Below, one piece after another: positions 1 to 11,268 of a stretch of DNA of 64,000 nt. Made by a program: the position numbers and the translations under genes. Below the pieces are notes generated by a model. That model searched no databases. It was given only the letters and a program-made list of their open reading frames with translations, and was not told the origin of the DNA. The stretch's first letter is position 1; every line of letters begins with the position of its first letter. The DNA is from Macrolepiota albuminosa. Its lineage: Eukaryota > Basidiomycota > Agaricomycetes > Agaricales > Agaricaceae. The stretch spans positions 233,074 through 297,073 of the forward strand of contig JAMWFC010000132.1 in the NCBI GenBank assembly GCA_027475525.1. The letters run 5' to 3'.

Positions 1-169
1 TCACACGTGCAAGCGCCTTAAATAGGCAAGCAGGCTTTCTGATGGAGCATGTTTCTGGAACCAGCAATTACAACAAAGAATACGAAGCCACGTCGTACAG
101 GGATGTACTTATTATTGTACGGCGGTCGTGTTGACGCCAACACGTTCTTCACGATGCCGGGGGGTTGAA

Positions 170-390
170 AGAGCTTAGTGTGCACACAATACTGAATCAG
201 ACCAGACCAGTCTATTGACGATGTAGTGTACAACAAAAAATAAGCTGCTTAGTAAGCAGCACATGTAACTAGATATAGTAAAGTAATTAATATTAATATT
301 ATATTATAATAAGTATAATATAATATTGACTACAGTAAGTAAAGCTAAGTGGCCAACCGCCACATAGCAGACTACGCTACATGACCCAAC
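170..390 (+). repeat. Left inverted terminal repeat
   Basis: This stretch pairs with 4880-5095 in reverse complement. The shared blocks include the segment reading GAATCAGACCAGACC, the 17 bp palindrome at 243-259, an AT-only stretch rich in TAATATTA, and the hairpin CTAAGTGGC/GCCACATAG at about 348-370. The AT tract differs in length between the two arms. Palindromes inside a TIR recall foldback-type elements, but I cannot assign a superfamily. Confidence 0.65.
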
Positions 391-907
391 CACAGTTGTA
401 GCATGCTGAGGATTCCCTGGCAGGCCTTCTCTGGGCCGCTCCAGCCACCCCAGTGGGTTTGCTCACTATGCACGTTACAGGCACTACTCTCCTTGCTGCC
501 ACTTGGTTTTGACCCAAACCGAGTCGACTATCTTTTGCTGGCAAATACTCAGCAAGCTTCAATTGAGGCCATTGGCCTCCAGGAATTGTCTTGCGCATGA
601 CAAATTGCAGATTGTGATTGTTCTCCATCTCTGACTGTTTAGCCAGGAAGGTTTTCACCTTCACTGCCTGACGGTTCATGGGTCCTCGGCGTGAACTACA
701 CTGTTCATAATAATTTGCAGTACGTGTTGACTGCTCATAGTGAATGGCATATGCCAAGAACTCGGTCACAGTATTGACTTCTGGAGACAAATTGTCATCA
801 TGTATCAACGCCCTCCTCATATCTGCCAGTATTCCATCCAGGAATGTCTCGCAAATTGTGTATTTGTCTGGATAGAGAACAACCATTATTGTCTGATGTT
901 CAAGCAC
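377..907 (-). pseudogene. Gag-like fragment inside the TIR element
   Basis: A 176-residue open frame on the minus strand. It has an alpha-helical capsid-like stretch (FLDGILADMRRALIHDDN near residues 23-40), a basic linker, and the start of a zinc knuckle, ACYNCGW, after which the frame stops before the His and last Cys. It looks like a retrotransposon gag domain truncated in its CCHC finger. A remnant of the upstream part is readable at 955-1191 in another frame, so the gene is broken. A gag inside a TIR element suggests capture or an old insertion. Confidence 0.45.
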
Positions 908-1807
908 AACAAAGAAAATTGTCTCCCCAAAAACCCAGAGGCCAATGGCCTCTACTACCTTATTGGCATGGACCCAAATTGGGTCAATCTCCTAAAATGC
1001 ATGGCAGTGCATGGTACGCTACTCCCTGTTGCTTCAGCAATTAATGTTGCACTAACTGAACCTATGGTGGTAGACACACTTGCAGTTGAGGGGTCCATAA
1101 CTCCACCAAGGATAAAATCAATGCCTTCCCCTCCTGTGATTAATGTTGCAATGGAGGAGGAGTCAACGGTGACAGAGACAGCCATGGTCACGGGAGCATT
1201 GTTGGACAGGTCATAGACTCATATGTTATTTAGATAACTCTGAGTAAAGCGCTCAATCTGTTCAGGCTGACACACACTTCAGGGTAGCATATATATACAG
1301 TGGACTCATGGGAGGAGTCACACTTTTGTTTATTTTTTGTTTTTTACTTCAATCTATTGTCTTTGCTGCTTGCATTGTCTGTGCACTTGCATACTAAGAG
1401 ACTGCAAGCTTCAGTATTTCTGAAAGACATGACTACTCCGTGCATGACACTAACATCCTGCAGCAATGCAATGTGCATCTTCAATGAATGTTTGCACTAT
1501 CGTGCATACTCCCGTCCACTTCAACTCCTCTTCTAAAACCAAGTATTTGGTCTCATTGGGAGATATGTAACGGAGCATCACACTTGTTACTAGCGTCAAC
1601 AATGCTATAGGCATCCAGTAGAGTATTATATAAGATAACATCTTGTATTCACTCTAGTTCTAGTCAATCCGATACTGCGGTCTGATTCAGCACTGTGTGA
1701 TACACACAAGATCATTTTAGCTTGTAACCAACGGTTACAACAGGACATCCTTCTCTATGAAAATGTCCCTGTCTCAGCTGCCCCCTGGCTAATTCAGCAC
1801 CTCACTA

Positions 1808-3647
1808 GTGGCACATCTGAGGTTGCATCTTTGCAACCATTATCTGTGGTATCTACCATGCACTCTAGGGAGCAGAGTTCCCAGGGCATTAGTGCATGGC
1901 CCACTGAGGCTAAGGCCTTGCAACCCCAAAAGGATCATCGGAGTAAGCATCTGGAAGGGCATGCATATATCAACATGCACTTCCCCAAGGATGCTCCAGG
2001 GGCTAACATCCCCTTTTTACCCACAGTATTGATAGAGGGCCCTTCAGCCCAATATCCTCAGTCTGTGTGGGCAATGGACCCATGTTTAGAGTATTCTGTT
2101 CCAAAGAAGCTGCCATCCCTGCCCTTTGATAATGACTGGTATGAGGAGCCTGAGAAGGCTTGTATGAAATCCCCTGTGCTGCACAAGACTGCAGCACAAT
2201 GTATGGTGTGCAAGCGGCGCAACAGTAATCAACAGGCCAAGATGGACTGTCAGGTGCAAGATAGTGCCAAACAAGGAGCTGCCCTCCTTGAAGACAAAAC
2301 TGGGTGCATTCCTGATGTGCTTGGTGTTGTGATCTATCAAGATCACACTATTAAGTGCCAGAACTCATTTTTCAGCAGGAAGTTGTCTCCTCAATTCTAC
2401 TAGTTACCAGTGACCAATACTATTTTTGTCAGGCAAGAAGCCTGTGCAGCCAGGGCCTTCAAGTCTGACAAAGAGGGCAATGCCGTGCACATGCCCCACA
2501 ACAGTAAGGTGTACCAAGTTGTATCTTGCAGGTTCCCCCACAGCTCTTGAGAGCTCCACAGGCTCCATTCACTGGTGAACAACCAGTTTATGCTGATTTG
2601 TCAGTGTCAGTTGGGCTATCTCTTGCTCAACAAATTTAAACAGATGACTATGAATTGCCACCTTACTGCCCAAGACAAAGTAATATCTCAACTACTCAAC
2701 AAGGCTCCATACAAGACCATTGCAGTACCTTTTGCGAGTTCTGAGGAGCAGGAGCAAGTCCCACGAATAATTGCTCCTTCATAGACTTACCACTGCAAAG
2801 AAAGTGAGAGGCTGGCCTTTGTCAGCCTGACTTCCCTTAATCCAAAGCAACCCTTTGCTTTGGACTATCTCATATGCCCTTCTCTATGGGCATCCTGGGA
2901 CACCCAATGTGTGGACCAGTCTGGCCATGGACTGTGCCATGCGCATTCATTGGCGCAGCCTCTTTGAGTTTGTACTTGTACATGCTATCAGCACTAGCTG
3001 CACATCCAAGGACCACAGTGCACAAGTACCTGGCTTATGTGTTTGCATGGCCAGGCCTCTATAAAGAGGCCGTCACTGAATACAAGGTGGCTATGGGGCA
3101 ATCTCTTGTGCCCCTCAACACCAAGGACCCAAATTTTAAGGCTCAGGCTGTGGACATCCTGGAAGTGTCAGCTTCTGTCTTCACCACTTTGGATGCGTTA
3201 CACATCCTTCTTCACAATCAAATTCCAATCAGCTGGGTTGATCACACATATATCTATGGGGTCACCTACTTGGCCTACATCTTCTTTGGTGACAACTGGC
3301 TCTATAACGAGGCAGCCACCATTGACAATGAGAGGCTGCAATGCCTCAATTATTACAGGACACTTCAGTCTCTTGCTCAGTAGGATGGGTGGTGCGAGGC
3401 CACCATTAGCAATTGCCAATGCCTGATGCTTCAGCAGCAAGAGAGTTGTTGTGCATTAAACAATGCATTCACTAAAGAGATGTATCTCCTCATTGAGCAG
3501 GACATTCATGCCCAAGAGCTCTGGACATGCCAGTACCCATCTGATAATGAGGATCTTCCTGATCTCCAATCAACTACTCTGGGGCCAACTTTAACCCCAA
3601 CATTACACTGTCTCCGCTATGGGACTATGATGATTCTCTGCCTATAG
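1808..3647 (+). pseudogene. Broken plus-strand reading frame of unknown function
   Basis: Several consecutive open stretches (1831-2403, 2575-2784, 2874-3383, 3426-3647) read in related frames interrupted by stops. The piece at 2874-3383 gives a 169-residue hydrophobic and helical segment with repeated LAYVFAWPG/LAYIFFGD-like strings. The pieces look like one decayed gene carried by the TIR element. I recognise no domain. Between 3650 and 4880 only short, mutually incompatible frames remain and I see no gene. Confidence 0.3.
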
Positions 3648-4879
3648 CAGGGCCATTGGGCACTTCTCACAAGCCCACATCTGAGAATGAACTTCTCAAC
3701 TATAATATGGACAATGCGATAGTGATAGGCTTCTACTTGGACTGAGTGCATCAAGGAGCACATTACAGGCCTATGGACACTGGCCATACTGGAGACCCTA
3801 GCAATCCTCTCAGACACAGGATACCATGGGCTTTAGCACTTGATTATAGGCATTGTTTATCAGTCTAAACCACTACTATTAAGCCTTCAGCATACATCAT
3901 TCATTGACTTTAGAGAATTAGAAGATCCAGGACTCATGGTGCTAGCACAATAGTGGGGACGCAACTTTGACTAAACTCCAATCAGTTTTATAAAGGGGTT
4001 AGCATTAGGCACTGCCATTGGACAAGGCACTTCAATCAGAAGTCTAAAGAATTAGCAGCGATGGAACAGGATATATTCTAGCCCAGCATTTTATCCATCA
4101 AGAATTGATACAAGGTTTAGCACCAACAGTAGAACTCATGGCATTTGTTGAGTTTCTGACCATATACCGCAGAAGCCTGGCCAATTGGAATTACACTAAA
4201 AAGTGAGCAGACTCATACAAGTTTAAGTCAGTTTAGAGTTGCCATGGCCAATGGGCTATAATGCTGTTGGTTGCTGTTCCTCCATGTGTGCTGGTTGCCG
4301 TTGACAGGTCGCTGTTACCTGCAACTATGAGGAGAGGCACTAATTAATAGCGCTGCAAATGGACCTATTTCAAAAATATAGTAGCGCATAGTATAAAAGA
4401 TAGCTACTCTGCATGTACATAACAACAAATTGTAACTCTTAAGCACCCAAGTTATACTTAGCATTCAAATCGCACTAGCTTAGCCCAACATCATCACCAA
4501 GTTGGATGCTAACCTTGTTTATCTCATCTTCATTGTTTGTGGTGCTGCCTACAAGCACATTACATTGCGCTATTTGTCTTCATCTCTGTATCTTTACTCA
4601 AGCTACGGCACTTACAAATTGTCAGGTAGCTTCTGAAGTGCTATTTTCTAGTGCATCATTCTATTACATTTGCTCAAGCACACCAGGACTCTGTCAGGAC
4701 TCTTTACAACTACACATGCCAGGTGCTGGAGACAGCATTGTACTGTGTATATATCCAGCGCATCCAACCCAGGTTGGTGTCATCAACAGCTGATCCATTC
4801 TGGGAGCCCAGGGACTCTCCAATTGCCCCCATCTCTAACTTACTGATGGCCTGACTATTGTGGTGCTTCAAGACCGTAG

Positions 4880-5095
4880 TTTGGTCTGATTAGAGGGTAT
4901 GTAGTGTAGTCTGCTATGTGGCATTGGCCACATAGCTTTTACTTACTTTAGTAGTCAATATTATATTATATTTATTATTATTATTTACATATTATAAATA
5001 GTTTACACTTGCTGCTTACTAAGCAGCTTATTTTTGTTTTACACTATATAGTCAATAGACCGGTCTGGTCTGATTCTGTACTGTGTAAACTAAGC
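4880..5095 (-). repeat. Right inverted terminal repeat
   Basis: This is the reverse complement partner of 170-390. It carries the palindrome GCTGCTTACTAAGCAGC and, further in, the hairpin CTATGTGGC-ATTG-GCCACATAG at about 4915-4937. The two arms share the same order of hairpins, AT tract and terminal block, which is the main reason for calling one bounded element. Confidence 0.65.
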
Positions 5096-5149
5096 TCTCA
5101 CTAAAGCTGTAACTTCGTTACATGTACACTGTCCTGAATTGTAGTAAGC

Positions 5150-5225
5150 ATCTGTGATACAATGGAATATTGATAAATTGATATTTCATATTGTGCACAA
5201 GAGGTGGGTTTGACTCCCGCTAGTG
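5150..5225 (+). other. Possible tRNA-derived (SINE-like) relic
   Basis: The string GTGGGTTTGACTCCCGC folds as a 5 bp T-stem with a 7 nt TTTGACT loop and resembles an RNA polymerase III B box. No convincing D-arm or anticodon arm precedes it, so this is at most a worn tRNA-derived sequence. It lies between the TIR element and a small inverted-repeat element. Confidence 0.2.
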
Positions 5226-5257
5226 CATATTATATAATAGCGGCAGGCCACTGATGT

Positions 5258-5505
5258 CTGCTGGCGTCATTAGTTTGATCTGTTCAAAACTTCAGAAATT
5301 TCTGCAGAGGGATAGGATAGAGGAATTTGTGCATGTGCACTGTGGCTGACTATCTTTGTGCTGGTCTTTGTGAAAAAGATAGCCAGCCCTAGTGTATTGT
5401 CACTTGTTACATGTGCTGCAATAAACATACACGCAAGTTCTTCTATTCTATCCTTCTTCAGTAATTTCTAGAGTTTTGAACAGATCAACTTAATAATGCT
5501 AGCAA
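5258..5505. mobile_element. MITE-like element with ~65 bp inverted repeats
   Basis: The left arm (about 5258-5325) matches the reverse complement of the right arm (about 5441-5505). The core TTGATCTGTTCAAAACT is perfect at 5275-5291 and 5472-5488, followed by the partly matching purine-rich block GGATAGGATAGAGGA. The 250 bp size and lack of coding potential fit a miniature inverted-repeat element. I could not see a clear target duplication. Confidence 0.5.
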
Positions 5506-5677
5506 GCAGATGAACAAATATTTTACAGGAGCTTACAGGCCCTATTAAAATATTTGTCATTTCTACACAGGACTAGTCAGTATGGTGTACATATAGAGTA
5601 AAAATAGATCTGTATAAAAACACACCATTAGACACCATTAAGGTAGATGTGCATGATAGTGGTGAAAATGGTCATGA

Positions 5678-5766
5678 TGGCAGGAGTTGTGTCATGGGGT
5701 CAGTGAGAAAATCCTGGATGGGGTTCTGGAAGTGTTCTAGGGTAGTTCTAGATGGGGGGTCATGAC
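5678..5766 (+). repeat. Terminal fragment of family B LTR
   Basis: The block from GATGGCAGGAG to the end GGTCATGACA resembles the last ~90 bp of the element B LTR at 26260-26350, including the TGACA terminus. The rest of that LTR is not visible upstream, so this is a truncated, diverged copy. From 5510 to 5678 I see only a perfect 12 bp inverted repeat (5514-5525 with 5546-5557). Confidence 0.45.
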
Positions 5767-5769
5767 AAC

Positions 5770-6023
5770 AATGTCACTGAATCAACTATATGTTGTAATA
5801 TTAGTTTGATATCATCTATGTAAAAGGTGAACTAAACAAGGTTGCAGACTGTTTGTTTCAATATTTTGAGAGTAACACTTGAAATGACATCTATAATGTG
5901 CATGACTATGTCTAAGTGGACAAATAAATAGATTCAGAGGGCAAAGACTTGCCTTTACATAAGTTCCATGAAATAAAAGAATGCACAATTGAAATACATG
6001 CTATGCAAGCACAGGAAATTCAT
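5770..6023 (+). pseudogene. Element E pol, RNase H to integrase linker (left half)
   Basis: A frame starting near 5810 reads FDIIYVKGELNKVADCL, a typical end of a Ty3/gypsy RNase H domain, and continues as a linker ending MQAQEI just before the LTR of element A1. TGA and TAA codons interrupt it. The continuation of the same pol (integrase zinc domain and core) is found at 28033-29172. Element A1 therefore split this pol, and E is the oldest layer of the nest. Confidence 0.55.
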
Positions 6024-8087
6024 TGATAGGAACTCATACAGGTCAAGTGCATCAATGGCAGACTCAACATTGGCTCTGGACATCTTGCTGCACTCATTTC
6101 AAACTTGATAATAGGACTCCACACAGGTTAGATGCATCAACAGCAGACTCTGCATCGGCTCCAGACACCTTGCTGCACTTGTTCCAAACTTGGTGCATCT
6201 GATTTATCTATTTTAGGCTATACTCAACAGCTATGCATAGCAAGCAATGGATCTGATCAGTGATAGTGCTAGTAGCAGCTAGAATAATAGTTGACATCAC
6301 GCTGCTAGCAAGCATTGACAGAGGCATTAATCAATCAGCACGTGGTATAGCTAGCCAACAACAGTACTTATAAATTAGAAATAATGCCATTCACTCATGA
6401 CAGGCAGCTTGGCATTTACCCTGACACCTGATATCTCTTGGCACCCCTCCCCTAGTCAGACAGACAGCCTTCTTGTTTCATTTCTCATTATTTAGCTTAA
6501 TGCACAATGTTTAATTACATTTTTTACAGTTCACCACTTGTTGGCAACCCTTAAGTCAATTAGCAACAGGAAACTGATTTTTACTATAAATACTTACTGT
6601 TGTCACTAGCTACAAACAAAACAGAGTACCCAGTTTACACCTCTCAGTTTCACCTCATAGTTCAGATTTCTTTTGAGCTGACTAAGTTCATAGTCGCCAA
6701 TTGTCTGACCCTTCTTAGCCTGCTTGCTGCAATTATGCTTATGAAACCTATATGCCTTGCACCTACAGCAGGCATTACACAGCTTAGTTGTTGCTAAGCC
6801 TATAATTTTCTTGCTGCATCACTTGTCATGTCTCACTCATATCTGCTCCCCTCTTTCTTATAGGCACACTTTGTTGTTAGTGTCAGGGGACTCCTCATTC
6901 CTTTCTTCTTTTACTCTTTATTTCTTCACTCTCCTTTCATTCACTTCCTTATTTCTTCTATCATTCTCTCATTTTGCTGTTACTACTTTTTCAACACTAT
7001 CTGTTAGTACTATTCTCAACCTTTGAGGTGCTCTGGTTCTTTAGCTATCACTCAGACAAGTGTGGGCCCTTCAGCACCGCTCCAGGCTGCCTTTCTGACT
7101 TCTAAAGTCCGGAGTTTTCCTCCCTTGTTTGCACACTTGTTTGGTTAGTCAATTTTCGAGTTTTTAAGGTTTTGTTGTACTGTACAGTTGTTTCCCACGC
7201 TTCAGAGGCCCCAGAAGCGTCCAACCTGGCATAGGGAATCCCCAGACTTGTTCTCTTTGGATCTCCCTCTGCCAGGTGAGTAGCTACCTTGATATTGTCA
7301 GTATATATTCTAATACACTTTGGATCTCCTCTGCCAGCTGTGTGACTGAGCCACAGCCTCTAGAGGTCGCCCTTACAGTTAGCACACTTCCCATACTGCA
7401 CATCCCTTACTGATTACCATTGCCAACTCATGATGGACAGCTTGATGTTTACCCTAACACCTGACATCTCTTGGTGCCCCTCCCTCAGTCAGATAAACAG
7501 CTTGCTTATTTCATTTCTTACTATTTAGTTTAATGGATAGTGTTTACTTACAGCCTACTCTTTCTTGGTGACTCTTAGCCAATCAGCAATGAAGAACTTA
7601 TTTTACTATAAATACTTACTGTTGTCACTAGCTATAGAACAGAACAGAATACCTCATTTATGCCTCAGTTCACCTCACAGTTCAGATTTCTTTTGCACTG
7701 ACTAAGTTTATAGTCGTCAATTGTCTGAACACCTCTAGCCTGCTTGCTGCAGTTACAAAACCTATATATGCACCTTGCATCTATGGCAGGCATTATGCAG
7801 CTTAGTTGTTGCTAAGCCTACAATTTTTTTGCCACATCACTTGCCACATCTTATTTATATCTGCTCCTTCTTTCTTATAGGCATACTTTGTTGTTAGCGC
7901 ACTCCCTCTACCACACATCTTTTACTGATTACCATTGCCAACTTTCACCAAAACTTGCTGTTCAACTTGTTTCTGACTTGTTCTCTGGGAACTGCCTGAG
8001 ACTCTCTCAAAACCATGCCCAATGCATTGTGTACTGGTCAGTAGCCATAAACCATATCTGCTGTAGACCAACTTTTGGGCAGCATCA
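6024..8087 (+). repeat. A1 5' LTR (interrupted)
   Basis: It begins TGATAGGAACTC and ends GCAGCATCA, and aligns along its length with the solo copy at 40629-41563. The first ~82 bp occur twice in tandem (6024-6105 and 6106-6190). A foreign solo LTR occupies 6881-7377, and a second copy of the central LTR region follows from about 7428, so the LTR is also internally rearranged. CG dinucleotides present in the 40.6 kb copy are mostly TG or CA here. Confidence 0.6.
6881..7377 (+). mobile_element. 497 bp solo LTR (family C)
   Basis: It starts TGTCAGGGGA and ends CCCTTACA, with the 5 bp duplication GTTAG on both sides (6876-6880 and 7378-7382). It interrupts the A1 LTR, whose sequence resumes after it. 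No second copy of this LTR or internal region is in the window, so it is a solo LTR left by recombination. TGTCA...TTACA ends resemble those of chromovirus D. Orientation is uncertain. Confidence 0.75.
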
Positions 8088-8332
8088 AATTGGAGCCCAC
8101 TGCAAGGAACTTTAAGGCAGAATTCTGCCAAAAACACATCTCTAGCACATATACCACCTGCTAAAGCAGTTGGCAGAGGGCACAGTCCCTTTCCACTCAT
8201 CAACTCCTTAACCACCTGGCACCTTACCATGTCTATCTCTCACTCAGGAACTACAGAACACTACTGTAGACAATTTTTCTGATTTCTTTCCACATTTACT
8301 AGACTTTACCATCAATGACCTCTTAGCATTGC
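8088..8332 (+). pseudogene. A1 primer-binding region and gag N-terminus
   Basis: Immediately after the LTR is AAT followed by TGGAGCCCACTGCAAGG (8091-8107), a TGG-starting block of the kind that binds a tRNA 3' end; A2 has nearly the same block. A gag frame then reads LSLTQELQNTTVDNFSDF, matching the A2 gag start at about 15330. The frame runs into element B at 8333 and resumes in register at 26356. Confidence 0.6.
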
Positions 8333-8662
8333 TATCAGGTTTCGCTGAGTCGGGGGCTTTCCAGGAAAGCAATGCCCTTACAAGATGGACTTGATCTACA
8401 GACACTCGGGTGTCTGGAACTCCAGACTGAGCTTCAGGGTTCAAGACATGAACAGGGGGATTCCTGGAGTAAGGGACTTAGTCCGGGGATCGGATGAAGT
8501 CAAAAGAATTGAGGGGATGAAGTCGAGTCGAGAACTGGGGGTTCTAGAACAAGACCTGGTTAGTGAAGCTTAAGTCGCAAAGTGCGTACCAGTCTTAAGA
8601 GCATGCAAACAAGTTGAGCTTGCCAGTCAGAGCATGCCAATCAAGCGTGCCAGTCAGTGCAT
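8333..8662 (-). repeat. B 3' LTR, distal half
   Basis: It aligns with 25589-25918 of the B 5' LTR. The outer terminus reads TATCAGG instead of TGTCAGG, one transition. The half ends at GCAT (8659-8662), the duplication made by A2. The other half begins at 16428, and together the two halves give about 775 bp against 762 bp for the intact LTR. Confidence 0.85.
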
Positions 8663-8757
8663 TGATGATGCCCAAAAGTAGATCAGTGGCAGATACGGTT
8701 TATGGCTACTGACCTATGTAATGTTGCGTTGGGCATGCTAAGATTGAGGGAGTCCTT
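8663..8757 (-). repeat. A2 3' LTR remnant
   Basis: TGATGATGCCCAAAAGTAG and the following ~80 bp match the end of the A2 5' LTR at 15476-15573. Similarity stops at 8757. The U3 side of this LTR is therefore missing, probably by deletion, while the outer terminus and duplication are intact. The stretch 8758-9309 that follows has no recognisable gene and is taken as A2 3' untranslated or rearranged sequence. Confidence 0.65.
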
Positions 8758-9309
8758 GTTGGACGATACCTTGCCATTAGATGAGGACAGTGAGTAGACA
8801 GACCTTAGAGTGGATAGGCTGTCTTGTGTATATATCCTTTTGTTGCTGTCAGATACTACATCTATTTTCTTGCTGCCTTACTGCTGGATAAATGGGTAAG
8901 TCCAGTGGTCTGAGTTAGCACAACAGCACAGGGCAAAGAAAGTAGAGCAAAGAGAAAACAAGTGGTAAACATTCTAAGGTAGGTTTTAGCAAGAGGAATA
9001 GTGGCTGAGGGACTTGGTCAAATTTTGAGGAAAAGGGAAACGCTCAGTAGATCATCGTAGCAAAAAAACCCTTGGCAAGAGTTGCACAAGGCGCCAAGCA
9101 TTGGCAACATGCTAGTGCTGTGGCTTGAGTATGTAAAGAAAGTGTCTGTGAAGTGTGTACAGTAAGCGATACAGCAGGGGAAAGTATAGTAAAATGAATA
9201 TAAAGAAGTGCTTATCATGGCTTTATAGGGTTTTATGCGGTATTCAATCTTCTTCCTCAGTTATAGTGAGTAAGTTGTCATCATCCAATAGTTCTGTTTC
9301 TTCAAGCTC

Positions 9310-10638
9310 TCATAGCTTAGCGGTGTTGATGTCTAGCATCTCCAGTAGTAAGTTGATTTGTTCCCTAGCAAGGTATGGCAAGAGGTGGAAGGCAGCAATG
9401 GGTCTATGGAGCACTAATCCATGGAGTTCACAAAGGACATAAGCACTTCCATGGTTACGCAAGATAACTACCAATAGCCCCAAGTAGTGTGGGCGCATCT
9501 TTTTGTTATATGAGGTCTTGATCTTGGAGTTGCGCATGAGTACTAGCATGCCTTGTGGGAAGTTGTAGTCCTTGATAGTGGCACTATGGTCAGCTTCAAA
9601 CCTGAGTGCAGCTTGACGATGCATGGCAAAGACTGTTTTATGGAGCCGCTCCAAGTCCTTGCATTGTCGCTGTAGGTCAATAGTGCATCTGGCAATGAGA
9701 TCTGTAGTTGCTAAGAGACTGTTGGGTGCTGGCTGGAGGTCAGTCGCCTCTACAATGTCAGCAGAGAGAAGGGGGTGGGTGCCAGTAGCTGCATAATAAG
9801 GAGAACAACCCATGCGCTTATGAATGGTGATCCTTTCCAATCAGAAGACTGAATAAGTCGCCTCACTCCAGCATGATTTGTCACCATTGACTGCCTTGAA
9901 GAGTGCTTGCCACATGTTGAATTGAGGTCGTTCCACTAAGCTGTTGGCACATTTGTTGTAGCCAGAGATGCAAATGTAGTTAATGTTGTACTTTTTAGCG
10001 AGGTAAGTCAGAGCTTTAATGATAGGCGCACTATTATCTGTGACAATTTCTCTTAGCGCCCCCCATTGGCAAATAACATCCTTAAAGATCCACTTGGTGA
10101 CAGCATCAGTATTTTCTCGTTGGAGCATGCGGAATTTGGGCCAGTGTATTAGTAAGCAGCGTCCTTGGATAATATACTTATAGTGACCAGACTTAGGCAT
10201 GTGCATGGTGTCGATGTAGATCTTGCTGAACAAAGGCACTGGGGTGGCAACAGTAGGCAGTATGAGTACTTGGCAAGTCTGTTGAATCTGACAAAGGTGG
10301 CAAGTCCTGATGTATCAGGCAATGTCTGCGCTAACGTGAGGCTACCAAAAGCACTCCAGGAGAGAGGCCTGGGTAGCATACAAACCTCTGTAACCAAGTT
10401 TGTTGTGCATAGCGCAGAGAATACATAGATGACTGTCAGGCTTGATGACTAATTTGTGGGCACCATCGTGATGACATCGCCAAAGACGATTGTCAGTAAA
10501 GAAGAAATGAGTTGCATAATGTATGAAGGTAGTGTACTCATCGGCGCTAAGATGGTCAGGGCACTTGAGGTCTTGTATCCATTGTTCAATGGCTAGGAGG
10601 TGTTTATCCTCTGCTTGGGCTTTGGTGGATTGGGGCAC
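9310..10638 (-). pseudogene. A2 integrase remains
   Basis: Three minus-strand pieces lie in order. The piece at 10342-10638 has a degenerate zinc-binding domain (HNKLGYRGLYATQASLLECFW). The piece at 9841-10239 holds the core with the first Asp (IDTMH), the second (VTDNSAPI) and the Glu (LVERPQ). The piece at 9310-9840 is a C-terminal domain with MRPHYLGLLVVILR. The core motifs are all readable, but the pieces are in different frames and no product can be made. The integrase would have joined element cDNA to host DNA in the nucleus. Confidence 0.65.
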
Positions 10639-10649
10639 AGCATTGTAGA

Positions 10650-11268
10650 TAAGTTGGCAACTATCTTCTCTTAGCGGTCAAGGCTCTTGTACAATCTTTA
10701 CCGGAGGCAAATTCTGGGTGAAGATGCTTGCTGTGTAGAACGTAAGCAGCGCACTAAAGGTGGCTGGTCGATAAGGGACAATGGGGTGCAAGAGAACAGT
10801 CATGGGTTGTTGCCAATGGAGTAGCTGAACAGGTTGCTGGATGAGGTGCATGAAACTAGTTCATGCTAGTGGACAGCTGTATGTCAGGGTTTTGCAGCAT
10901 ACCCTTAATATACCTAGCATCCATCTTGACCATAAGGTTGCACATGCCAATAGGTACATCCTTAGCATCTGGAAAGCCTTGAAGAGCCCATATAGCTCCA
11001 ATTTGGGCTGGCTGTAGTGTGATTTCCTGTCATTAAGCATAATGGATCCAAAGCGATTGTAGTGGCGCTGCTTCCAGTTATTGCTAAGGCACTGGCAGAG
11101 GAAGTAACTGATCGCAATATACAAGATGTCAACCACTAAGATGATGGGGTCAGCAGAGATGTAGTTGATGGAAACTAGTGGTTTAGCGTCTTTCAATGCC
11201 TTGACGAGGTTGCGTTGGGAATTGACTTGGTCGGGGCCAAACTCAAAGGGCTTATTAGTGCGTGTGAG
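10650..11268 (-). pseudogene. A2 RNase H-like and connection region
   Basis: The minus-strand stretch at 10861-11196 reads VDILYIAISYFLCQ and then FGSIMLNDRKSHYSQPKLEL, the strand and helix pattern of the RNase H domain of this gypsy lineage. The catalytic Asp region is recognisable but altered. Stops separate it from the RT thumb on one side and the integrase on the other. Confidence 0.45.

Larger units (their letters stand above)
170..5095. mobile_element. Decayed element bounded by ~215 bp inverted terminal repeats
   Basis: The segment at about 170-390 matches the reverse complement of about 4880-5095 over roughly 215 bp with small indels, so the whole is a long-TIR element of about 4.9 kb. 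Each TIR holds the palindrome GCTGCTTA-N-TAAGCAGC (243-259 and 5019-5035) and a second hairpin made of CTATGTGGC-type arms. The interior has a gag-like fragment on the minus strand and a broken reading frame on the plus strand. I recognise no transposase, so this is a non-autonomous or dead copy. Exact ends and a target duplication could not be fixed. The family is unknown. Confidence 0.6.

Noticed and set aside
243..259. 17 bp palindrome considered as a replication origin
   Set aside because: It occurs in both TIRs at mirrored positions and is simply part of the terminal repeat.
8088..8107. Self-priming considered for family A as in B and D
   Set aside because: The block after the LTR starts TGG and has at most a 9 nt match within some LTR copies, not conserved among copies; a tRNA primer is more likely.
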